A stretch of DNA of 64,000 nucleotides from Pseudomonadota bacterium (lineage in GTDB: Bacteria > Pseudomonadota > Gammaproteobacteria > Steroidobacterales > Steroidobacteraceae): positions 1 through 64,000 of the forward strand of contig JAFAGC010000033.1 in assembly GCA_023423065.1 (NCBI GenBank), read 5' to 3'. Under the pieces are notes generated by a model, which was not told where the DNA came from, made no database searches, and saw only the letters and a program-made list of their open reading frames with translations. The position numbers were made by a program, and so were the translations under genes. Of this stretch, positions 58,421-64,000 are shown piece after piece (the stretch's first letter is position 1; each line of letters opens with the position of its first letter).

Positions 58421-59542
58421 TCACCCGGATTGTTTCGCTTTCCACGCCGCGAGCACCGTCACCTCCTTGTCCGCGGCGATGCCGGACTTGAGCTTCCCGC
58501 GTTCCTCGGCCGGGCGGGTCAGATGCCAGGCGAGAGTGTCTTCCACCGTCTTCGCGATGGGCGTGATCGTCAGTCCCTTGGCGCGCGCCGCGGCGTTGCT
58601 GGTGCCGGCGAACGCGGCCTCGTCGCCCTTCGCGGGCAGCCACACCGGCATCTCGCTCCACGGCGCGACCTGCTGAGCCTCGAGGAAGTCGGCCGGTAGA
58701 TAGACTGCGCGCGGCTCGTCGGCCGGCTTCGCGAGCTTCTTCGCCGCCGCGATCGACGCATCGGTGAGCTCGCCGAACTTGAACTTATTCGGATCGGAAA
58801 CGAGGTTGTAGACGCCGGTGACGTCGTTCTCGACCGCGTTCAGCGTGAACGCCGCGAGGTCGCGCACGTCGATGACCTGGAACGGATCCTCGGGCGCGCC
58901 CGGTGCGATGAACTCGCCGCCGCGCGCGGCGCGCGCCGGCCAGTAGGTGAAGCGGTCGGTGTTGTCGTCGGGTCCGACGATGAGGCCCGGACGGATGACC
59001 GTCGTGCGGCCCGGCATCGCCTTCTCCGCCGCCTGCTCGCACAGCGCTTTCAGCGGGCCGTACGTTTCGCCGTCGACCTTCTCGATGGTTTCGTCGGCGA
59101 GCTTGCCCACCGGCGATTTCTCGTCGCGCGGCTCGCTGAAGGTCGGATACACCGAGACCGACGACACGAACACGTATTGCTTCACCTTCGGCGCGAGTAG
59201 TTCGGCCGACAGTCGCACGTGACGCGGCACGTAGCCGGAATTGTCGATGACCGCCTCCCATTCGCGGTCCTTCAGCCCGTCGATCTGGCCGTTGCGGTCG
59301 CCGAGGATTCGTTCGATCTCGGGGAAGCGGTCCGTCTTCGTCTTGCCGCGATTGAAGAATGTGACCGTGTGCCCGCGCGCGAGCGCGAGTTCCGTCATGT
59401 GCAGCCCGATGAAGCGCGTGCCGCCGAGAATGAGGATCTTCAGCGGCTTCTTCGCCTTCTTCGATTTCTTCGCGGCCCAGGCGGGCACGATGCCCGCGAG
59501 CGTGCCCGCGGCGGCCAATGTCAGCAGGGTGCGGCGTTTCAT
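58421..59542 (-). CDS. exported NAD-dependent epimerase/dehydratase-family protein
   Basis: A 373-residue extended short-chain dehydrogenase. After an N-terminal leader (MKRRTLLTLAAAGTLAG, perhaps a Tat-like signal with paired Arg) and a Lys-rich linker comes ILILGGTRFIGLHMTELAL, the NAD(P)-binding loop. The usual YxxxK pair is not obvious (VDGETYGPLKAL has Tyr-Gly-Pro-Leu-Lys, which fits YxxxK). GAGGAG lies before ATG 59542. A secreted nucleotide-sugar epimerase would be unusual, so the substrate may be different. It lies 14 bp after the S9 peptidase gene on the same strand. Confidence 0.8.
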   Translation of the reverse strand: MKRRTLLTLAAAGTLAGIVPAWAAKKSKKAKKPLKILILGGTRFIGLHMTELALARGHTVTFFNRGKTKTDRFPEIERILGDRNGQIDGLKDREWEAVIDNSGYVPRHVRLSAELLAPKVKQYVFVSSVSVYPTFSEPRDEKSPVGKLADETIEKVDGETYGPLKALCEQAAEKAMPGRTTVIRPGLIVGPDDNTDRFTYWPARAARGGEFIAPGAPEDPFQVIDVRDLAAFTLNAVENDVTGVYNLVSDPNKFKFGELTDASIAAAKKLAKPADEPRAVYLPADFLEAQQVAPWSEMPVWLPAKGDEAAFAGTSNAAARAKGLTITPIAKTVEDTLAWHLTRPAEERGKLKSGIAADKEVTVLAAWKAKQSG

Positions 59543-59556
59543 GATTGTGCTCCTCG

Positions 59557-61596
59557 TCAATACGGGCCTGGCGCGGCGTGGGTTGCGACCCAGTCGCGCA
59601 CGGCCTGGTACCAGAACAGCGAGTTCTGCGGTTTCAGAACCCAATGATTTTCATCGGGGAAATACACGAGTTTCGACGGCACGCCGATCTTCTGCAGCGT
59701 GTTGAACAGTTCCAGGCTGTGATTCACCGGCACCCGCAGGTCCTGCTGACCGTGGATGATCAGCGTGGGCGTCTTGAAGTTGGCCGCCGCGGAGTGCGGC
59801 GAATACTTCTGGAATTCCTCGGGCCTCTCCCAGAAATTGAAGAAGCGCTCCTTGCCGCTGCCGTAGTCGGCGCCCTGCTGCGTGTACAGGTTGTAGACCG
59901 CCGCGTGAGCAACCAGCGCCTTGAACGGATGCGGGCGGCCCAACAACGTCGTCGCGAGGAATCCGCCATAGCTGCCGCCCGCGGCGACCATGCGCTCCGG
60001 ATCGACGAAAGGCTGCGACTTCAGCCATTCCGCGGCCTTGATCGTGTCTTCGTAGGGCAGCGAGATCCAATCGGGATTGATCGAGTCCGCGAATTCCTGG
60101 CCGAAGCCGCTCGAGCCGTGGAAGTTGTGCCACGCGACGACGTATCCCCAGCCCGCGAACACTTCCGCGTTCCAGCGCCACTGCAGCGCATCGGTGATGC
60201 CGACGTGCGGCCCGCCGTGCATCAGCAGCATCACGGGATACTTCTTCGACCCGTCGAAGCCGGGTGGATAGACGACCCACATCTGGATGGGCTCGTTGCG
60301 CGCGCCGGCGTACGTCACGCTCTCGACCTTGGCGCGCGATACGGCCGCGAGCGCCGCATCGTTGAACGTGGACAGCTTGGTCACCGCCCCATTGCGGGCG
60401 ATCGACACCAGCGTCGGCGGCTCGGTGAAACTCTGGCGGATTGCGACGAGGCCCCTGCCGTTCGCGGAAGGCGCGAGCGCGCCGTACGAAGACTCGCGCG
60501 TCACGGCTTGCGGCGCGCCGCCGCCCGCGCCGAAGCGATACACCCGACGCGTGCCGGCGTCGTCGATCGCTCCTAACAAGCTGCGCGAGCCCGATTCCCA
60601 CGCGATGCCGGACACCGAGCGATCCCATTCCTCGGTGAGTCCCGCCGTCGTACCCGCGGCGCGGTCGAAGAGCATCAGTCGCCCGCGATCCGCGTAGAAA
60701 CGCAGCACGCGTTGCTGGATGAAGGCGAGCTTCCTGCCATCGGGGCTGTAGCGCGGCGAGTCGTCGTCAGCCTTGTTCGCCTCGGTGATGTTGCGCGCGG
60801 GCTTGCATCCGCAGGAGGGCAACAGGATGACGTCGGTGTTCCGCTCCACGCCTGAGGTATCCACATCGGCGACGAACGCAACCTCGCGGCCGTCGGGCGA
60901 GATGTCGTACGAGGTCGCATCCACCTCCTGGCGCGCGAGACTGAATCCCGACATGCGCGTGATCGCGATCGGCTCGCCGCCTTCGAGCGCGATCGAGAAG
61001 AGCTGCGGCAGGCGATCGTCGAAGTAGTGATCGAAGTACGAGATCGGCGCCTTCGACCACACGCGCGCGGTCATTTTCGACGCCTCGCGTTCCTTCTTGC
61101 GCGCGGCCTGGTCTTCCCAGCGTACGAGGTCCGGCCAGACTTCGCTGACGAACGCGATTCGTTTGCCGTCCGGAAACCACTTGGGCACCGAAACACCGGT
61201 CGGGATGTCGGTGACGCGACGCGCTTCGCCGCCGTCGACCGCGATCACGTAGACCTGCGGCTCGGTGTCGTCGCCGCGCTTCGAGACGAACGCGATCCAT
61301 TTTCCGTCGGGGCTCACCGTGGGCTGGGTGTCGTTGGCCTTGTCGCTCGTGAGCTGGCGCGGCGCGCCGCCGGCCACCGGGAAGAGCCACAGGTCGGTCA
61401 GGCCCCTGTTCTCGCCGACATCGAACGTGGTGACCGGGACTACGGCAGCGCTTCCGTCCGGCGCGATGGCCGGATCGCCGAGACGTTTGAGCGCCCACAT
61501 CTTTTCGGCCGTCAGCGGAGATACGTTCGCGGGAGACTGACCGGCGGCGGAGAAAACGCAGCCCCACGCGGTGAGCGCAAGCAGCAATCGATGCAT
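59557..61596 (-). CDS. secreted S9-family prolyl oligopeptidase / acylaminoacyl-peptidase-like
   Basis: A 679-residue exported serine peptidase. The signal peptide (MHRLLLALTAWGCVFSAAGQ) supports ATG 61596. The N-terminal half is a WD40-like/TolB beta-propeller with repeated PDG strands (SPDGKWIAFVSKR, FPDGKRIAFVSEV, SPDGREVAFVADV). The C-terminal alpha/beta hydrolase has GGSYGGF with the nucleophilic Ser, HGQQDLRVPV with the Asp, and DENHWVL with the His. It should trim short peptides in the periplasm. It is divergent from a GNAT gene (143 bp between starts). Confidence 0.93.
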   Translation of the reverse strand: MHRLLLALTAWGCVFSAAGQSPANVSPLTAEKMWALKRLGDPAIAPDGSAAVVPVTTFDVGENRGLTDLWLFPVAGGAPRQLTSDKANDTQPTVSPDGKWIAFVSKRGDDTEPQVYVIAVDGGEARRVTDIPTGVSVPKWFPDGKRIAFVSEVWPDLVRWEDQAARKKEREASKMTARVWSKAPISYFDHYFDDRLPQLFSIALEGGEPIAITRMSGFSLARQEVDATSYDISPDGREVAFVADVDTSGVERNTDVILLPSCGCKPARNITEANKADDDSPRYSPDGRKLAFIQQRVLRFYADRGRLMLFDRAAGTTAGLTEEWDRSVSGIAWESGSRSLLGAIDDAGTRRVYRFGAGGGAPQAVTRESSYGALAPSANGRGLVAIRQSFTEPPTLVSIARNGAVTKLSTFNDAALAAVSRAKVESVTYAGARNEPIQMWVVYPPGFDGSKKYPVMLLMHGGPHVGITDALQWRWNAEVFAGWGYVVAWHNFHGSSGFGQEFADSINPDWISLPYEDTIKAAEWLKSQPFVDPERMVAAGGSYGGFLATTLLGRPHPFKALVAHAAVYNLYTQQGADYGSGKERFFNFWERPEEFQKYSPHSAAANFKTPTLIIHGQQDLRVPVNHSLELFNTLQKIGVPSKLVYFPDENHWVLKPQNSLFWYQAVRDWVATHAAPGPY

Positions 61597-61739
61597 GTGA
61601 GACCCGATTTCGTTGAGCGCCTGCAAGAGCGCGAATGCGGCCATTCTGACGACGCGGCTTCGGCGGCGGCAAGCCGTACCGGATCGTTCCATCGAACTGT
61701 CCCTTCGCTTCGGCTCGCGCGGTTGCGAAAATCCCTCCC

Positions 61740-62477
61740 ATGCAAAACGTCCCGTCTCGAAGAAACGCATTCGGCCAGCCGATCGGATTCGACATGCCGG
61801 ACTGGAGGGCTCCACCCTTTCCGCCGCGCGAGATCATGTCCGGACGCTACTGTCGCCTCGAGCCGTTGGACGCGGAGCGGCACGCCCGCGAGCTGTACGA
61901 GGCGCAGGCGGAAGATCGCGACGGCCGGACGTGGACCTACCTGTTCCAGGGCCCTTACACGAACTTCGCGGAGTTCGAGTCCTGGTGCCGCGTCGCGCAG
62001 GCCTCCGGCGACAAGGTCTTCTTCGCGATAGTCGACCTGCTATCCGGAAAGGCACTGGGCTTCGCGAGTTACCTGCGCATCGAGCCCGCGCACGGCGCCC
62101 TGGAAATCGGACACATCTATTATTCGCCGCGCCTGGCGCGCACGCGCGCCGCGACCGAGGCGATGTACCTCTGCATGCGCAATGCGTTTGCGCTCGGATA
62201 TCGGCGCTACGAATGGAAGTGCGACAGCGGCAACCTGCCGTCGCGTGCGGCGGCCGAGCGCCTCGGTTTCACCTACGAGGGATTGTCCCGGCGCGCGATC
62301 GTCAACAAGGGCCGCAATCGCGACACCACGTGGTTCGCGATCATCGACGAAGACTGGCGGGGCGGGCTCGAGGGCGCCTATCTACGCTGGCTCGACCCGG
62401 CGAATTTCGACGAGCGCGGCGCGCAGAAGCTGAAGCTGTCGGAGCTCACCGCGCCGTTCGTGCACGCGCGTTCCTGA
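61740..62477 (+). CDS. GNAT-family N-acetyltransferase (RimJ/RimL type)
   Basis: A 245-residue acetyltransferase. The central fold contains GRYCRLEPLDAERHARELYE, then GFASYLRIEPAHGALEIGHI and YYSPRLARTRAATEAMYL for acetyl-CoA binding, followed by RYEWKCDSGNLPSRAAAERLGF, a RimJ/RimL signature. The final 35 residues form a charged tail. Target (ribosomal protein N-terminus, polyamine or small molecule) is unknown. Its end is 4 bp from the convergent alpha/beta hydrolase gene. Confidence 0.88.
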   Translation: MQNVPSRRNAFGQPIGFDMPDWRAPPFPPREIMSGRYCRLEPLDAERHARELYEAQAEDRDGRTWTYLFQGPYTNFAEFESWCRVAQASGDKVFFAIVDLLSGKALGFASYLRIEPAHGALEIGHIYYSPRLARTRAATEAMYLCMRNAFALGYRRYEWKCDSGNLPSRAAAERLGFTYEGLSRRAIVNKGRNRDTTWFAIIDEDWRGGLEGAYLRWLDPANFDERGAQKLKLSELTAPFVHARS

Positions 62478-62481
62478 GTTC

Positions 62482-63192
62482 TCACCCGGCGCAGAACGCG
62501 AGCATGTGGTTCGCGACGACTCCCGGCGCGTCGTCGAGGATCTTCTTGCCGTGGTCCGGCAGGTCGATCACGCGCGCGTTCGGATTCAGCTTGCCGACGC
62601 GCGCGCCGGCTTCCCAGAAATTGTCCTTCGGGCGCAGCACGAGCAGGGGCTGTTTCACGAGCGGCAGTCTTTCCTGCGCCTGCCATTCGATGACGGCGTT
62701 GCGCGCCCAGAGCGCGCCCTGCGTCATCCCCTCGGGCGGCGACAGATCGCGATACGACTGTCGTTCGGTTTCGTCCAGCACCGGTGCGCCGATCATGACG
62801 ACGCGCCGCACGACTTTCGGCCGTGCGATCGCGAGCTCGGCCGCGATCGCGGCGCCCGAGTGCACACCTAACAAGTCGACCTGGCGGAAACGCATCGAGT
62901 CGATGAAATCTCCGATCGCTTCCGCGTAACCGCTGCCCGAGAGTTTCTTCGGCGGCGCGTCGGATTCACCGCAACCCGGTGTGTCCGGGCTGTAGACCGA
63001 GCGAGATTTGCCGAGCACCTTCGACAGCTCGAGGAAACTGCGCCCGGTGGCGCTGCTCGCGTGCAGGCAGACGAGCGTCGTTTGTTCATCGAAGCCGCCA
63101 CCGGACGGAATGGCGTTGTGAACGTGGAGTTGGCCGTAACGGCATTCGAAGTATGCGCGGCGCAGCCGCGGGGGCGGGGTGTCCAGGTTCAT
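62482..63192 (-). CDS. alpha/beta hydrolase
   Basis: A 236-residue alpha/beta-hydrolase-fold protein: TLVCLHASSATGRSF (oxyanion loop), PDTPGCGESDAP, nucleophile elbow LLGVHSGAAIAAE and catalytic-His region DLPDHGKKI. The elbow reads VHSGA, with Ala in place of the final Gly of GxSxG. Start ATG 63192 gives the usual family N-terminus; longer in-frame upstream sequence has no fold-like pattern. Substrate unknown. Confidence 0.82.
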   Translation of the reverse strand: MNLDTPPPRLRRAYFECRYGQLHVHNAIPSGGGFDEQTTLVCLHASSATGRSFLELSKVLGKSRSVYSPDTPGCGESDAPPKKLSGSGYAEAIGDFIDSMRFRQVDLLGVHSGAAIAAELAIARPKVVRRVVMIGAPVLDETERQSYRDLSPPEGMTQGALWARNAVIEWQAQERLPLVKQPLLVLRPKDNFWEAGARVGKLNPNARVIDLPDHGKKILDDAPGVVANHMLAFCAG

Positions 63193-63361
63193 GTGTGCCC
63201 AAAGATAACCCACTGCCGGCCGAAGGCACGTCCACGCATAAGGGTTCGTCCTACCCGCGTCTGTCGGCGGATGCCTACTCGATTCGGAATTCTGATGTGG
63301 CGTATTTGACAGAAACGTGAGTGCTCCATCGCAGAATCCGCCATGGGACAAAAGTCTGCGA

Positions 63362-63389
63362 GCGTCCTAAGGACGCGAGAGGCTAGAAT
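63362..63389 (+). promoter_or_regulatory. palindrome and -10-like hexamer before the last gene
   Basis: GCGTCCT-A-AGGACGC (63362-63376) is a perfect 7+1+7 palindrome. A TAGAAT -10-like hexamer follows at 63384-63389. The palindrome would cover the -35 position, so it looks like an operator. No good -35 hexamer is present at the expected distance. The rest of the 232-bp gap after the hydrolase start also holds a TTGACA at 63306 without a good partner. Confidence 0.4.
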
Positions 63390-63424
63390 TCCTTCATAAA
63401 AATGAATCCAGGGGAAGTCCGGCG

Positions 63425-64000
63425 ATGCCACCGGTGAATCACGTCGCTTCTTCGGCGGAGACCGACTGCGAAGCCACGGCCGAGCTGCCGGTGCTCGACG
63501 TTGCCGCGTACGAAGCCGCCCTGGAAGACACGCTCACGCGCACCGACTCGATTCCCACGCTGCGTCCCGCGGAAGAAGCAGACACGTCGTTCAGCGGAAC
63601 GCACGAGATGCCGACGCTGGCGAAGGTCGCGCCGCAAAGGGTTGCCCGCAAATCGGAGCCTCGCAAGAGTCCCGAGCCTGTCGCTGCCGCGCCCGTGGTT
63701 GCCGCGCCAGTCGTCGCGCCGCCCGTCCTCGAGGAGACCGTCAGCGAAACGTCTCTGCCGCAGCTCGAAGATCTGAGCCATGCGCTTGCGAGGGCGGAAC
63801 GCCGGATCCAGGAACTCGACGAACGCGCGCGCATCGCCGATGCCGAGCGCGCGATGGCGATCGCCCGCGCGAATGCCGAAAGCGCGCAGCTGCGCGCGCA
63901 GCTCGCCGAGCGGCTCGAGTCCGAACAAAGCGCCCGCGCGCGTCACTCGGTGAACCGCGCGGACGAGCGCACTCTCGAAGACGAGTTGTTCGCGCGCACC
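63425..64000 (+). CDS. coiled-coil protein of unknown function, cut by window end
   Basis: At least 192 codons in frame from ATG 63425 to the window edge, without a stop. AGGGGAAG lies about 9 nt upstream. The first 120 residues are acidic and Ala/Pro/Val-rich without a clear fold. From about residue 118 the sequence becomes a heptad-like coiled coil (LSHALARAERRIQELDERAR and onwards), rich in Ala, Glu and Arg. There is no signal peptide. I do not recognise the family; the C-terminal part that would identify it is outside the window. Confidence 0.7.
   Translation, partial: MPPVNHVASSAETDCEATAELPVLDVAAYEAALEDTLTRTDSIPTLRPAEEADTSFSGTHEMPTLAKVAPQRVARKSEPRKSPEPVAAAPVVAAPVVAPPVLEETVSETSLPQLEDLSHALARAERRIQELDERARIADAERAMAIARANAESAQLRAQLAERLESEQSARARHSVNRADERTLEDELFART

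Noticed and set aside
1..64000. CRISPR arrays, tRNA or rRNA genes, complete insertion sequences
   Set aside because: No regularly spaced repeats, cloverleaf patterns, rRNA-like stretches or transposase frames were found on reading the window.

Overview
The window is high-G+C DNA (roughly two thirds G+C by eye), densely packed with genes that often overlap by 4 bp (ATGA/GTGA junctions). The gene set is proteobacterial: NhaR, Rnk, nickel-type GloA, EptA-type transferase, AzoR, P-II/AmtB, a C39-peptidase ABC exporter and RND pumps. I infer a free-living gammaproteobacterium near the Steroidobacterales/Xanthomonadales. The BlaR1-like proteins with DUF3738-type tails fit a soil or water organism. 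The placement is an inference; there is no rRNA or marker gene to settle it. No tRNA, rRNA, CRISPR array or complete insertion sequence was recognised.

Layout. 79-4639: a secreted Thr-type asparaginase divergent from a full-length pyruvate carboxylase. 4881-10222: a peptide-export cassette with a double-glycine leader peptide, a membrane-anchored S41-type protease, a HlyD/CvaA adaptor and a C39-peptidase ABC exporter. 10399-14655: an RND efflux adaptor and pump, followed tail-to-tail by a membrane sulfatase-superfamily enzyme. 16976-20249: class I ribonucleotide reductase nrdAB behind two NrdR-like boxes on the promoter and a cobalamin riboswitch whose expression platform hides the nrdA ribosome binding site. 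20257-30213: a BlaI/BlaR1-like regulon. It has one repressor, one intact M56 peptidase and two peptidase-less paralogues, one of which lies 9 kb away under a nearly identical promoter-operator. Between them lie a 7TM diguanylate cyclase, a RoxA-like multihaem cytochrome and a membrane patatin.

30297-33130: LysR/azoreductase divergon and a ferredoxin-reductase-type flavoprotein. 33209-35175: glnK-amtB with a sigma-54 promoter and a perfect 12-bp hairpin between the genes. 35200-37114: quinone oxidoreductase and a beta-lactamase-fold protein that has lost its SxxK motif. 37161-44042: nhaR-mrpA(B)CDEFG, a translationally coupled Na+/H+ antiporter operon. 44117-45455: rnk and a tandem universal stress protein. 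45452-49449: ilvH divergent from ilvB, with ilvB followed by gloA and the azlCD branched-chain amino-acid exporter. 49560-58343: a small membrane protein, a PAP2 phosphatase, then an ECF sigma factor, FecR and TonB-receptor signalling unit followed by an Omp85-family protein and a phosphoethanolamine transferase. 58421-63192: NAD-dependent epimerase, S9 peptidase, GNAT acetyltransferase and alpha/beta hydrolase. The window ends inside a coiled-coil protein of unknown function.

The points most worth following are the uncharacterised double-glycine peptide and its S41 protease; the BlaI regulon with peptidase-less BlaR1 satellites; the double (NrdR plus B12) control of nrdAB; a palindromic element that sits in frame inside two unrelated proteins; and the 8-mer CTATCTAC, which I find 13 times, always inside genes and in all reading frames.
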